Source: Symbiodinium microadriaticum
Lineage: Eukaryota; Sar; Dinophyceae; Suessiales; Symbiodiniaceae
NCBI GenBank assembly: GCA_001939145.1
Contig: LSRX01000055.1
Span: 48,179 to 112,178 of the forward strand
Reading direction: 5' to 3'
DNA: 64,000 nucleotides
Shown here: piece by piece, positions 33,132 through 44,330 of the stretch
Layout: the number at the start of each line of letters is the position of its first letter
Position numbering within the stretch: the first letter of the stretch is position 1
The notes under the pieces: generated by a model
The model's database searches: none
What the model was told of the DNA's origin: nothing
The model's input: the letters and a program-made list of their open reading frames with translations, nothing else
Program-made: the position numbers and the translations under genes

Positions 33132-34109
33132 CCCTAAACCCTAAATCCTAAAAACCCTAAACCCTCTCCCCTCGTCTGTTTTGCATCTCTTCTGAAGGGC
33201 CCTCGGGCCCCACCCAAGTAGCTCACAGCATCTTTCCCGAGCCAGGCTCGCTCGTCACGGTGTGAAACCTCCAAGACACTAAACCCTAAACCCTGAAGCC
33301 TAGACTCTAAGCCCTAAACTCCAAACCCTTAAACTCTAAACTCTAAACCCTAATCCCTAAACCCTAAGCCCTTATCCCTAAACCCTAAACTTTAAACCCC
33401 TAAACCCTAAACCCTAAACTTTAAGCATCTCAGCATTCCTTAAACCGGGCGGCTTCAAGAAGCCTGGACCCCCTAGGATGAACCCAAGGAACCTGAAAGC
33501 CTCACCGCGCAGACCCGTAAAAGAGATCGAGGGTAGATTTAGGGTTTAGGGCTTAGGGGTTTAGGGGTTTAGGGTTTAGGGGTTTAGGGTGTAGGGCTCC
33601 GGGTTTCGAGTTTAGGGTGTAGAGTTTAGGGTTTATAGAAAGTGTTGAGGGCTTGGGTGCCAAAAACGTTTTGACCGAATAAACGTTTCGACCGAACGTT
33701 TTGAGCAGGTTTTCCTTTTGGGGACCTGACTTTTTATCTGGGGCTGGCCGGTTGGGACAAGGACTTGGGACTAGGGGGCTGGGCTGGTGGGTGTGGGCTG
33801 GGCTGGTTGGGTTGGCTGGGGAGTTCTTCTTATGGGCGCCTTTTTGGGATGTATAGCATCTGCCCCTGCGGGTTTAGGGTTTAGGGGTGAGGCATACAGC
33901 AGCAAAAGCCCCACCAGGCTGAAGAAAAACACTATGCCCTGATAGGAAACCTCAGAGGCACCCAACGATCTAGCGCTGAGAACCCTAAACCCTAAACCCT
34001 AAACCCCTAAACCCTAAACCCTAAACCCTAAACCCCTCAACCCTAAACCCTAAACCCTAAAACCCCAAACCCCTAAACCCTAAACCCTAAACCCCTANAC
34101 CCTATAAAC
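33132..34109. repeat. Segmental duplication, copy 2
   Basis: Offset 3066 from copy 1. A single N occurs at 34098 near the point where copy 1 meets its gap. Confidence 0.85.
33771..33974 (-). CDS. Membrane-anchor plus proline-rich tail, duplicated copy 2
   Basis: Same sequence as the 30705-30908 frame, part of the roughly 0.98 kb duplicate. It may be a true second copy or the same locus assembled twice. Confidence 0.4.
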   Translation of the reverse strand, partial: ARSLGASEVSYQGIVFFFSLVGLLLLYASPLNPKPAGADAIHPKKAPIRRTPQPTQPAQPTPTSPAP

Positions 34110-34529
34110 CCTAAACCCCTAAACCCTAAACCCCTAAATCCTAAACCCCTAAACCCGAAACCCCTAAACCCTAAACCCCTAAACCCCGGGTAGGGCTTAG
34201 GGTTTGGCGCTGAGTTTGCTTGTCTCGGACTCGCTTTAAATCCAAGGCCAGAAGCGCAGGTTCTCTCAGGGCGCAATAGGAGGGTTTAGGGGTTTAGGGG
34301 TTTAGGGGTTTAGGGTTTAGGGGTTTAGGGGCTTAGGGTTTATAGGGTTTAGGGGTTTAGGGTTTAGGGGTTTAGGGTTTTATAGGGTTTAGGGGTTCGG
34401 GTTTAGGGTATAGTTTAGGGGTTTAGGGTGTGCAGTTAGCCGTAGAAGGTCTGGATTCCTCCATTCCCTGGCACATTTTTTTGGGGGTTTAGGGTGTAGG
34501 GATCAGGGTCTAGGGTTTAGAGTTTTGGG

Positions 34530-34599
34530 TTCCCGGCCGAGGACTCCGTGCGATTTTCTGACGGCTCTGCGAACCGTCCCGCCTCTCGGCCAAATGCGG
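34530..34599 (+). CDS. Exon candidate
   Basis: Frame FPAEDSVRFSDGSANRPASR then PNA, donor GTGACT. No AG acceptor directly upstream. Confidence 0.38.
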
Positions 34600-35187
34600 G
34601 TGACTATAGGGTATACGGTTTAGGGCTAGTTTAGGGATGCTTAGGGTTTAGGTTTTATATAAGTGCAGCGACAGCTCCGGTTAGGAAGCAGTTATTTTTT
34701 TCGTGAGGGGGGGCTCGATGTCTTAATTTTGAAGTGCGCGCATTTCGGGATTTTTTGCATACTCCGGATGTCTTAACCCAAAGCTAATAAGTGTGAACAG
34801 GCTCCAAAATTAGCCGCAAAGAAATCAGGGGACTGAGAGCTTCTACTAGAGGTCATGCACTTATCCACTCGGGCATGGCATCCTTTAGGCTTCTTTCAAG
34901 CCATATCGCTACCTTATGCAGCTCGTATTCAGCCCTTGCCAGAACCCCCAAAATAAGAAATTGATATTAACGGCCTTTGAGGGCTTTCAAGGCTTTGCAA
35001 GGGCTTAAGAAAGGCAGTATCCTGTTTAGGGCTTTGTCATATTAGGAAACAAAACCACCGAAATACGAATTTGAGGGGCTCGATTTCTTAAGTTTAAGAA
35101 ATTCAGGGGCTCAATTTCTTATTCTGGGTTGTTCTGGCCGGCGGAAGAAATTGAGGGGCTGAGGGAGGTCCGAAATTCCCCGTCTGG

Positions 35188-35372
35188 GCAGGTTGTAGCT
35201 CAGTTGGCAAGCGCAAAATTACCTATAGTCTCCATTGTAGTTCCGTTTTGGGGTTACCTTTTAGGATCCCTAATATAGATTTGGTTAAACCAAAAAAAGG
35301 AACTACAATGGAGACTAAAGGTAGTTGGCAAAAGGCTGTGGATTCGAACCCGCGGGTCTTTCCATGCGCCCA
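35188..35372 (+). other. tRNA-like or SINE-head sequence split by a MITE
   Basis: GTAGCTCAGTTGGCAAGCGC resembles the tRNA D-arm/A box and GGATTCGAACCCGCGG the T-arm/B box. Palindrome A (35222-35321) sits between them where the anticodon arm would be. No CCA or matched acceptor stem was found. Confidence 0.5.
35222..35321. mobile_element. Palindromic element, family A, within tRNA-like DNA
   Basis: Same family, TA on both flanks. It separates an A-box-like and a B-box-like sequence. Confidence 0.7.
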
Positions 35373-35599
35373 GCTTTTGGAATACGAATTCTAGTCCCTT
35401 AGTTTCTTGGTTTTTTTTAATTTTTTTGCGCGAACAAAACCAGCGAAGACAAAATGAGAAGAGCAAAAACAGAGATTGGGGCTCGCCGAGTCCAGGGTAC
35501 CCTGGATTGCTTATTTTCAATATGCGCATTTTTTGAGTTGTTTGTCGCACGGCTGTCCGAGGGGCTCAATTTCGTACAACACACTTACACAAACTTTAT

Positions 35600-36530
35600 C
35601 TAATTATTATAAGGCTCCTGCGTTATCTGTGTTCTGGTGTACCAAACTTGATTGCTTTTTGGTACTTGTTCCAAAAAAGGAGCCATTCTGAAAATGCAAG
35701 TCTATACGTTTTTCTCTCTGGTTACTTCAAAGTCCAGTTCTAGTGAACATGCACCAAAACTCTATAGTTATTTAAGGCTCAAATATTTATCTATGGATGC
35801 ATAGTCAGGCCAACTGCACACGGCCAATTATTTCAGGGCTTTGTGAGGTTTAAACGGCCTGTCAGTTCTCGAAGCCCTAAACCCCAAAGCCCTGAACCTT
35901 AGTCCCGGCTGCTGACTTTAATGGTTTTGGGTTTAGGGTTTAGGGGTTTCGGTTTAAGACTTCTGAAACCAAATCAAGGAGGTGAGAAGCGGTTTAGGAA
36001 GTTTTGGGTTGCTTCTGGGTTTCCTACAAGGGTTCCGGTATTGCTGGTTCCATACGTGGGATTGATTTTCAGGGTTTGGGCTGGGGGTGTCTATCTTAAC
36101 AGTCCAAAGGGCTCAACAAAACCCTAAACCCTAACTTGGGTGAGGTTACCACAAGCTTACTGATGACGTGGTTAGTGGTTGGTGGGAGTATAAGATTATC
36201 ATGGACTTTGAAGCTTATGATGGAGTTTGGCTTAGGGTTTAGGATGCAGGCATCAGGAGCTTTGGGTTTAGGGTTAGCCTGAATTGTGTCGATTTTCTGG
36301 GAGGGGTGCAACGAATGGACGTTGACGCAGGCATCCTTTCCATCGTTAGACAAGCGCATGCTACTTGCTACTACCGATAGTATGTAGTAATGATGGTATC
36401 TTCAGGAAATTTAACAAGAGCGACTTCCGAAGAAGGCTTGTACATATTACATGCAAACTTCGATCGAACGCTTTCGGTTGGTGCGGGAAGATAAGTCCAG
36501 TCAGCTGTGAAAGGGTACTGCTGCTCAGAG
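35600..36530. other. Mostly unique stretch, coding status unclear
   Basis: Few telomere units; frames at 36096-36359 (minus) and 36365-36535 (plus, LVHITCKLRSNAFGWCGKIS) are possible exons but strand is not settled. Confidence 0.3.
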
Positions 36531-36534
36531 AGGC

Positions 36535-36765
36535 CCTAAACCCTACAGACCTAAACCCTACAGACCCAAACCCTAAACCCTACAGACCCAAACCCCAAGC
36601 CCTAAACCCTACAGACCTAAAGCCTAAACCCTACAGACCCAAACCCCAAGCCCTAAACCCTACAGACCTAAAGCCTAAACCCTACAGACCCAAACCCCAA
36701 GCCCTAAACCCTACAGACCTAAAGCCTAAACCCTACAGACCTAAAGCCTAAGCCCTAAACCCTGC
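36535..36765. repeat. Telomere-derived tandem repeat, about 51-nt unit
   Basis: CCCTACAGACC(T/C)AAA plus related heptamers repeat three to four times; translated it gives the artefact peptide LKPKPYRPKPQALNPTD. Confidence 0.8.
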
Positions 36766-37158
36766 AGTACATCCAGAATCCTTAGACATCGCTCCAAGGG
36801 CCCCTGAAGAGAACCCCTACAGAACCTTAACCGTGACCCGTGCGAGAGCAGATTATGTATTTTTCTAACCCTACGGCTGCAATCCCCGGTGGATGGTTTA
36901 GGGTTTCAGTAGATTTTCGAGCTGGGGGGATTTAGGGGTTGAGTTGAGGGTTTTGGGCGTTGGGTTTATGGTCTTATGGGGCCAGGTTGTAGGCATTTAG
37001 ACGATCAGGGCTTAGTTCTCCGAGCTTACCGGACCAAATCGCCTTGAATACCAGGCCTTAGGGTTTATACGATGAACCTTTTAGTATCGGAGATCCCTAA
37101 AACCTAGACCCTAAACCCTAGCCAGAACCTCAATCCCAAAAGCCTACAACCTCAAAAG

Positions 37159-37242
37159 GTACTGGAGGCCGTGTCTGCCCAGAATGTGAAACTGCTCGCC
37201 GCTTCGGGTGTGGTCGTGTCCGGCTTGGTTGATGCTGCAAAG
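37159..37242 (+). CDS. Exon candidate
   Basis: Frame VLEAVSAQNVKLLAASGVVV then SGLVDAAK after acceptor CTCAAAAG, donor of GC type or unknown. A minus-strand frame with acceptor TTTGCAG is also open but less protein-like. Confidence 0.42.
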
Positions 37243-38317
37243 GCCGAAACCCCAAACCCTGCACCCTACACCCTAAACCCCTAAACCCTAAACCCCTAAA
37301 CCCCCAAACCCTCAACACCGGGAACATTTGGGCTTTTTTGGGGCTTTAGGACGAGTTGAGGGCTCCTGAAAACCCCCAAAATTGCTCGGATTTCAGCAGT
37401 TTAGGTTTAGGGTTTAGGTCTCAGGGTTTATTGTTTAGGTCTTAGGTTTAGGGTTTTAAGGTTAGGGGCTGTAGGGTTGTAGGATCGAGCACTTTTTGGA
37501 GTCTCATCATCTGGGTCAGGTGCGCCACGGGTAGTACTCAATTTTAGAGTCTAGGGTGTCGTGGGGGTCGCTTTGTCGTTGTTTTTCAACTGGTACAGTC
37601 GTCTCTGCTTCTTGGCCGGGTTTCCCAGACCATCACCTGGTGCTGGTGCGGGTGCGGGTGCTGTTTGTGGTGGTTTTGGTGGTGATGCTCTGTTTGTGGT
37701 GATGGTGCTGCTGCACTCCAGACCTCTCTAGGACTGCCAACCCTTCTGCAGCCCTACTCACAGAGCCGACTGAGAGTGGATGGCTCCTTGAATATCAGCA
37801 GAGCTTCGTAGTATCATTTGAGGAATATCATGCTAAGTCGCTGATGTAGAAGCCATCCCTGAACCTTTAAACCCCTTGGTTATCGCGATAAGACTTTATA
37901 ATATAAGATCCCAGCGTTGGTGACGGGCTTGCTTGGCCAAGTGGGTTTGTAATGGAGTTTTGGTGCTGTCGCGCTCAATGCTCAGCTCTAAGCAGTCTAA
38001 GGCCTAAATAATTACCAATACCTTTTTTTTTTTTCTGGGGTATAAGTAGAGTAGAACGGGCCCGCAAAACCCTATTCCAATTCAGAAATCCCAACTATAA
38101 TAAGCCCGGCGTGTGGAGCTTTTTTCGGGATTGCGGATGCAAGGTTTTGGGCTCAGGGGTTCAGGCAGAGATATAGCTTTGAGCCAAGAGATGTGTGTAG
38201 GCGGTTTAGGGCACGGGGGTTGGTGCTTAGGGTTGAGGCACACGTCCGGTTTAGGGTTTAGGGTTTAGGGTTGTGGGGGTTTAGGGTTTAGGGACTATCG
38301 GACTTTCGGTGCTATAG

Positions 38318-38381
38318 TGTCTGTTCGACGCAGCGCCAAGAAGCTGTACAAGGAAAATGACATGACAACTGAAATGCGAGG
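38318..38381 (+). CDS. Exon candidate
   Basis: Acceptor GGTGCTATAG, frame SVRRSAKKLYKENDMTTEMR, donor GTTTAGGG. Confidence 0.45.
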
Positions 38382-38498
38382 GTTTAGGGCTTTAGGGTTC
38401 AGGGTTGGCAGAATTGCAGTTTTCGGAGTCTTGCGTTTCAAGGTTTCGGAGAACCCCTAAACCCTAAACCCTAAACCGATGTCACCATTGCGGTGCAG

Positions 38499-38588
38499 GT
38501 GGCCGGCGCCTCCACGAACGGCCTCGTGCAAGATATTGCCGGGAGACAGCGCTCGTTTATCCAGAGCATCTGTTTGTCCTTGGGCTGA
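38499..38588 (+). CDS. Exon candidate before palindrome D
   Basis: Acceptor TTGCGGTGCAG, frame VAGASTNGLVQDIAGRQRSF then IQSICLSLG and TGA. All three frames are open here; this one has the best GC3. The D element starts 6 nt later. Confidence 0.38.
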   Translation: MAGASTNGLVQDIAGRQRSFIQSICLSLG

Positions 38589-38594
38589 ACCCTA

Positions 38595-38684
38595 CCTGTA
38601 ACCGAAAAGACCTACCTCTTTAGGGTTGCTTATTATGGTTTCTATATATAGTTCCTTAAAAAGGTAGGTCTTTTCGGTTACAGG
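38595..38684. mobile_element. Palindromic element, family D
   Basis: Ends CCTGTAACCGAAAAGACCTA / inverse. The ends hold a possible donor (GTAACC) and acceptor (TTACAG). Confidence 0.7.
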
Positions 38685-38751
38685 CACACCCTAAACCCTA
38701 AATGTTGGGGGTTTAGGGCCTAAGTTTAGGGGGTCCGACTGCTGGGTACAG

Positions 38752-38960
38752 GTGTTCAACCCACCCCCCTGCAACGAGTGGCAAAAGTTGTTCACCAGTT
38801 CAAAGAGGGCACCCCCGATAGCCGACTGCTTGGATACCCAAACCAACTACTCCTAAATCCCGAAACACCGTGTTGTTCAACATATGGCTGCGACCAAAAT
38901 GGCCTGAAGGTTTCACCGGATTGGTTCAGATCTCCTTGTACGGAAGGAATGTATTGCTGA
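38752..38960 (+). CDS. Long terminal exon candidate, cysteine-containing
   Basis: Acceptor CTGGGTACAG, about 69 residues to TGA: QRVAKVVHQFKEGTPDSRLL, later CCSTYGCDQNG and SPDWFRSPC. One of the longest protein-like frames without repeat in the window. Function unknown. Confidence 0.5.
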
Positions 38961-39393
38961 TGCCTCTAAGCCCTAGTCGCTAAACCCTAAGCCGTGTTTG
39001 AGTGCGACCTCTTGGGCAACACAAGGCAACCCTGCAACATCTCAATAAATACCCTAAGGCTCCTAAGAGGGTCTTGTGCGTTCTCGGGTAGGGTTTCGGC
39101 TTTGGGGGCTCGGGTTGGAGATCTCACTACCAGGGGCCAGGAGCCTTAGCGTAGAACCCGAAAACCTACTGCAACCCTGTAACAATAAATCAGCACAACA
39201 AGCTACGCTGTAAAACCTCAAACCCTAAACTCCTAGGTAGTACTAGAGAGACCCCTTAAAGGGGACCCTTCTGAACCCTACTTCTGGTTCTCTTCAAAGG
39301 GATCTTATTGAGAGGGTCTATGTCCCCAAGGGTCTCCTTAATCCTAACTCCCATAAACCTAAGCTAAACCCTAAACCCTAAACCCTAAACCCT

Positions 39394-39486
39394 ATGAATG
39401 AGCTCGACATTCCGAGGCAATCTCTTCTCATTGGCCAAGGCATTCTCCTGACCAGAAACAAGGCCGGACCAGACAGGGATGTCTAA
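39394..39486 (+). CDS. ATG-to-stop or terminal exon candidate
   Basis: Directly after CCCTAAACCCT the frame reads MNELDIPRQSLLIGQGILLT then RNKAGPDRDV and TAA. No acceptor AG; it may begin at the ATG. Confidence 0.4.
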   Translation: MNELDIPRQSLLIGQGILLTRNKAGPDRDV

Positions 39487-39914
39487 TGGGGTTTAGGGTT
39501 TGGGGTATGGGGTTTGGGGTTTAGGCAGGGCTCAGGGGTTTAGGGTTTAGGGTTTAGGCAGGGCTCAGGGGTTTAGGGTTTAGGGGTTTAGGGGTGTAGG
39601 GGTGTAGGGTTGCAAGAGGAGTTTTGGCCAAAGGCTTGGGGGATTCAGAGTGTAGGGGCTCCTAAAATCCAAAACCATAGCCCCCACACCCTCACCCCGA
39701 ACCTAGAAACCCTTGACCCTAGAAACTCTAAGCCCTATAGAACCCCAAACCCTGTAGACCCTGAACCCCCAAACACTAAACCACCAGAGTCTTAAAGCAA
39801 TGTAGCGTCGAAAAAACACCCAAGACTCTAAACCCTGAGCCCTGAACCCTAAACCCCAAACCCTTTAACCCTTTAAACCCCAAACCCTAAACCCTAGCGT
39901 CGGAACCTTTGCAG

Positions 39915-42900
39915 CGCTCAAGCAAAGTCAAAGCACCGAGAAGGCTCACCGAGCAGATGAACGGGGCATCGGTGGGCTTCAACTTAGGGCTTATAGGGTT
40001 TATAGGGTTTATAGGGTTTGTAGGGTTTATAGGGGTTATAGGGTTTATAGGGTTTATAGGGTTTATAGGGCTTAGGGCTTAGGGAACATCTCCATCGGCT
40101 TGAGGGAGCCGGTGAGTCAGCACATGCACGAGCTGTTCAGGCTACTGGAGGTCCTCGCAGTGCTCCCGCTGATAGGTGGCAACATCCGTCGCTGAATTTT
40201 GTGATTTCGTCGCTGAGTTCGGCGAAGAAAAAATTCATATTCAACGAAGGGCCGGCCTTCGTTGAACATGATTAATTTCTTCGTTGAGTTTGATTAGAAA
40301 CACATGGAAAAAGCCACATTCAACGCATTATCTGAGGCTTAAAGACATCTGATAAAGAGTGTTTCGTGTTCCTTCAAGGTTTTTATAAGGTTTCCTTTAA
40401 GGATTCCTATGAGAGTGCTAGGGTCTAGGGTTCAACCGCCCAGGTAGTGTTTAGGCTTATGGGGTCGAGGATGTAGGGTTCAAATACCATAGCAACGAAG
40501 TCGGAGTAAATGGCAATAACAGTCTTTTATAGTCACCAGTCGAATACGCTAAACCCTAAACCCTAAACCCTAAACCCCTAAACCCTAAACCCTAAACCCC
40601 CAAACCCTAAACCCTAAACCCCTAAACACTAAACCCTAAACCCTAAACCCACCACAATGTTCTCCAAATCACCACTCCTTACGGTTCAAGGCTTGGGGTT
40701 TAGGGCTTAGGGTACCTGCATAGTAGAATGTAGGGTTTCTATATTAGGAATCACCGGTATGATTTTTGGAAAGTATGCCCCCGTAGCAGTACCCAGGACT
40801 TCTTTGGGCTCTTGATGGTTTCTGGGCCCCGCTGTCCTGCGAGTTCTTTATCTCGTCGTTGCCTTTTTTGGGGGATCTAAATATAGACTAAACAAGGGGT
40901 TTAGGCTCCTGGGCTGAACCAGAGTTTGGGATGTAGAGCAGGATTGAACCCTGGGCCCCAAATCCTACAAGCCTAAACTCCAAGCCCTAAAAAACCCCCC
41001 TAAACCCTAAACTTTATACCCAGCAGCCCCAAACACCAGGCCGCGCTTAAGGAGACAAAGCTCATGTTCGAGGCCTCCCATCACGGTATCATCGAAGGCG
41101 CGAGGTGATGGGCGTGATTTTTCGGGGATGGGGCTTGAGAGTCCGGGCTTGTGGTTGAGGGTTGAGGGGTTTAGGGGTTTAGGGTTCTAGGTGTCAAGGC
41201 TCCTTAACCCCAAAATAAGCAAACTTCACGCAGGAGCTGTCATCCCTTGACTCGGATATCTCCCGTGAGATGCAATTATCGCCGGTGCTCTCACCTTTGG
41301 GAATGTTTGTGTCGATGCTTCGTAAGATTTCCCTCCAAGGTGTGTTATGAGGTCTTCTGGGTTCTTACTTGATGGTGTTTAGGAGGGCTTCTGAAGATTG
41401 GAGGTCATGTGCTGGTTTAGGGTTTAAGGGTGTTTAAGGGTTTTTAAGGATTTAAGGGTTTAGGGGTTTAGGGTTTAGGTTTTCGGGTTTAAGGGTTTAA
41501 GGGTTTCAGGGCTTAGGGTTTAAGGGTTTCAGGGTTTAAGGGTTTTAAGGGTTTAAGGTTCGGGGTTCAGGATCCTAACACTGCGGATCTGTGTTAAGGT
41601 TCCCTTGCTGATTGTAGTTGTACGATAGTAAAGCACGGAGTCTTATTCTAGTCACTACGGGCCTGTACTAAACTTTTATGGGACACCATGACACCATGTA
41701 GAGCCTTGTACAACAATTCTGCGCAGAAACCCTGTTCTAGTTACTCATGCCCGAACTTTCACCTCTTCCCCCTAATCCCGAAACCCTAGGCCCGAACCCC
41801 TAATCCACCGAGACCCTAAATCCCTGAACCCTGAACCCGAAACCCGAAACCCCTAATCCCTGAACCCTGAACCCGAAACCCGAAACCCCTAATCCCTGAA
41901 CCCTAAACTCCATAAACTCGAACCTCAGGTGTTCCTTTTTATATCCCTATAGCCTAAACCCTAAACCCCATAAGCTCGAACCTCAGGGGTTCCTTTTGCC
42001 GGCCTGCCTGTCCTCACCAGCATGTGCACCTTGCATCAGATGTCGGAGGCGTGCCTGCTGGAGGGTTGATTCGGACTGATACCCGGGGTTCCCCTAAAGG
42101 TCCCTAGAATTCTATAAGGGTTCCTGCAGTTCCTTTAAACGGGAGTTCTATAAGGGATCCTTTAAAAAGGGAGTTCTATAAGGGTTCCTTTAAAAGGGAG
42201 TTCTATAAGGGCTCCTTTAAAGGGGTTCCTGTGAGGGTTTTTCAGGGATGATGTAAGGATTCCAGTTCCTCCAAGGTAGAAGCCAGAAAGTTAGAAAATC
42301 ATTAACCTCGTACCCTTTAAAGTACGCAAGGGAGAAGGGATCCCATTTAGGGTTTAGGGTTTCGGGTTTAAGGTTTAGGGTTTAGGGCCCGGCACCAATC
42401 ATCCTTAATCTATGTTCCAGCTTTCTGGGTTCACTATAAGGATTCCCATGAGGGTTCCCTGTATGTTCCTATACGGGTTCCTCTGACGGGTCCTTTAAGG
42501 GTTCATTTCAGCGTTCCCACGAGAGAGCTACGGTTTCGGGTTTGAGGTTTTAGGGCTGTGGATGTAATGTAACTAGTCTAGAAGATTTTGTTGCTAGTTA
42601 GTGTGCACAGCAACCAGTTAGACTTTGGAGTTTCATTTCAACTAGTTTCGACCCTAAACTCTAAACCCTAAACCCTAAACCCTAAACCCTATAAACCCTA
42701 TAAACCCTATAAACCCTATAAACCCTAAACCCTAAACCCTATAAACCCTATAAACCCTAAACCCTGTAATCCCTAAACCCTAAACCCTAATCCCTAATCC
42801 CTAAACCCTAAACCCTAAACCCTAATCTAGTTTCGACAGGTGACATACTACTACTCGAGCTTCCGCCCGATGATCAACGAGATCCTGAATGCCCACACGG

Positions 42901-42938
42901 CCGGGGGGCTTGTCGGGAAGAGGGGGGCCGCTGCCTAG
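39915..42938 (+). CDS. Six exon candidates of one probable plus-strand gene
   Basis: 39915-39983 (RRLTEQMNGASVGFN, acceptor CTTTGCAG), 40085-40175 (NISIGLREPVSQHMHELFRL then LEVLAVLPLI, donor GTGGCA), 41040-41104 (AALKETKLMFEASHHGIIEG, acceptor ACACCAG, donor GTGATG), 41234-41339 (ELSSLDSDISREMQLSPVLS then PLGMFVSMLRKISLQ, acceptor TTCACGCAG, donor GTGTGTT), 42021-42064 (MCTLHQMSEACLLE, donor GTTGAT) and 42840-42938 (VTYYYSSFRPMINEILNAHT, then AGGLVGKRGAAA and TAG, acceptor TTCGACAG). Third positions are GC-rich. The gap between the first two is a pure TATAGGGTT array flanked by a shared AAC. Phases between several exons do not match with the simplest splice sites, so some boundaries are wrong or exons are missing. 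Confidence 0.45.
39985..40083. repeat. Variant array TTTATAGGG
   Basis: About nine copies of a 9-mer between two exon candidates; related TATAGGG runs are at 20990-21180 and (inverse) 42690-42760. Confidence 0.85.
40240..40266. repeat. 27-nt near-perfect palindrome
   Basis: TTCAACGAAGG-GCCGG-CCTTCGTTGAA. Confidence 0.8.
41405..41575. repeat. Variant array TTTAAGGG
   Basis: Runs of GGGTTTAA with few normal units. Confidence 0.8.
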
Positions 42939-43200
42939 GGCTTAGGGCTTATAGGGTTTTAGGGTTTGGGGTTTGGGGTGTAAGGGTTTAGGGCTTAAGG
43001 GTTTGGGGTTTAGGGATTTAGGGTTTAGGGCTTAGGGTTTAGGGCTTAGGGCTTATAGGGCTTAGGGTTATAGGGTTTAGGGTTTCGGGTTTAGGGTTTG
43101 GGTTTTGGGGTTTAGGGTTTAAGGGTTTGGGGGTTTAGGGTTTAGGGTTTAGGGTTTCCCTAAACCCTAAACCGTGGGTTTAGGGTTTAGGGTTTAGGGT
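42655..43200. repeat. Telomere-type arrays flanking exon 42840-42938
   Basis: CCCTAAA/CCCTATAAA at 42655-42830 and TTTAGGG at 42940-43200, ending in a small CCCTAAA/TTTAGGG inversion near 43160-43180. Confidence 0.9.
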
Positions 43201-43636
43201 TTACCATACTGTTCATTACAATTACGCTGCTAGTTCCCAAGGCAAGGATGCAAGTAATACTTATCACAGTACTGGCGGTGATTTTTCTGATAGTTGCTCA
43301 CCAGAGTACTTTTGTCTACTCCTACTAGGGTTTAGGCTTTGGGTGTTTAGGGTTTAGGGCTTAAACCCTAAACCCTAAGGCCACGACTGCTGCCACTGCG
43401 GTATAAATTGGGAGTTCAGCGACTCGGAGTTGCCTGTGTTCTCATTTAGGGTTTCGGGTTCAAGGGTTCAGGGGGTTAGGGTTTAGGGTTTACAGTTCAG
43501 GGGTTCAGGGGTTCAGGGGTTTAGGGTTTAGAGTTCATTCTGCCTCCAAGCCTGGTTCTAGTTTAATTTGTGGTAGGTCCTTGGTTAAGATATGGAAACT
43601 CTCATTTCAAGTTCGACAGCCCTGAAGCTCACGCCT

Positions 43637-43811
43637 CCCGAAAATAAGGGGTACCGAATTTTGGGGTCCTTATAATAAGGATCCTAGTATTAAGGGTACT
43701 ATATTAGGCAGAACCCCCCCCCCTAATATAGTACCCTAAATAGTAGGATCCTGATTGTAAGATATTGTAAGATATATAAGGGCCCCAAAATGAGGTACCC
43801 TAGTTTTCGGA
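43637..43811. mobile_element. Full-length palindromic element, family G
   Basis: Arms of about 70-85 nt (GGGTACTATATTAGG against CCTAATATAGTACCC) meet at a run of C's. The right arm carries an extra TAAGATATTG duplication. Confidence 0.65.
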
Positions 43812-43817
43812 AACTCC

Positions 43818-44235
43818 CATATGATGTCCCTTAACCCCTAAACCCTAAACCCTAAACCCCTAAACCCTAAACCCTAAACCCTAAACCCTAAACCCTAAAC
43901 CCCTAAACCCCTAAACCCTAACCCCTAAACCCTAAACCCTAAACCCTAAACCCCTAAACCCTAAACCCCGAATCTCACATCGCATGGAAGTCTCTATCAG
44001 TCTGCGACCCAGGCAGAGTCGAGCCAGGAGACGGCACGGAGGCCTGCTCTCCCGGTTTTTGGTTTAGGGTCTAGGGTTTAGGGTTTAGGGTCTTGGGTCT
44101 TGGGGTTTTTGGTCTAGGGTCTAGGGTTTAGGGTCTCGGGTCTTGGGTTTTTGGTCTAGGGTCTAGGGTTTAGGGTTTAGGGTCTCGGGTTTAGGGTCTA
44201 GGGTCTAGGGTTTAGGGTTTAGGGTCTTGGGTCTA
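43818..44235. repeat. CCCTAAA array and TCTAGGG/TCTTGGG array
   Basis: C-strand array 43818-43972, then after exon 44013-44054 a G-strand array whose units changed to TCTAGGG and TCTTGGG. Confidence 0.85.
44013..44054 (+). CDS. Exon candidate
   Basis: Acceptor CTGCGACCCAG, frame AESSQETARRPALP, donor GTTTTTGG. Lies between a CCCTAAA array and a TCTAGGG array. Confidence 0.42.
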
Positions 44236-44330
44236 GGGTTAGGGTTGCCCGGATGTGTTGCGGGTTCTTCAAGAGTTCTTCAAGGGCTTCTACTAGGGTT
44301 CTGGACGGTACCCATAATAAGGCCAAGGCC

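Larger units (their letters stand above)
34690..35590. other. Region with repeated GAAATTGAGGGGCTC motif
   Basis: AATT(G/C)AGGGGCT(C/G) recurs at least five times in both arms (35080, 35105, 35150, 34705, 35565), partly as inverted pairs with AATTTCTT. Almost free of telomere repeat. Confidence 0.45.

Noticed and set aside
36365..36751. 128-codon plus-strand frame
   Set aside because: Its second half is translated telomere-like repeat (NPTD/PKPYRPKPQA); only the first part could be coding.
36535..36765. CRISPR-like array
   Set aside because: Periodic but made of telomere variants without unique spacers, in eukaryotic DNA.
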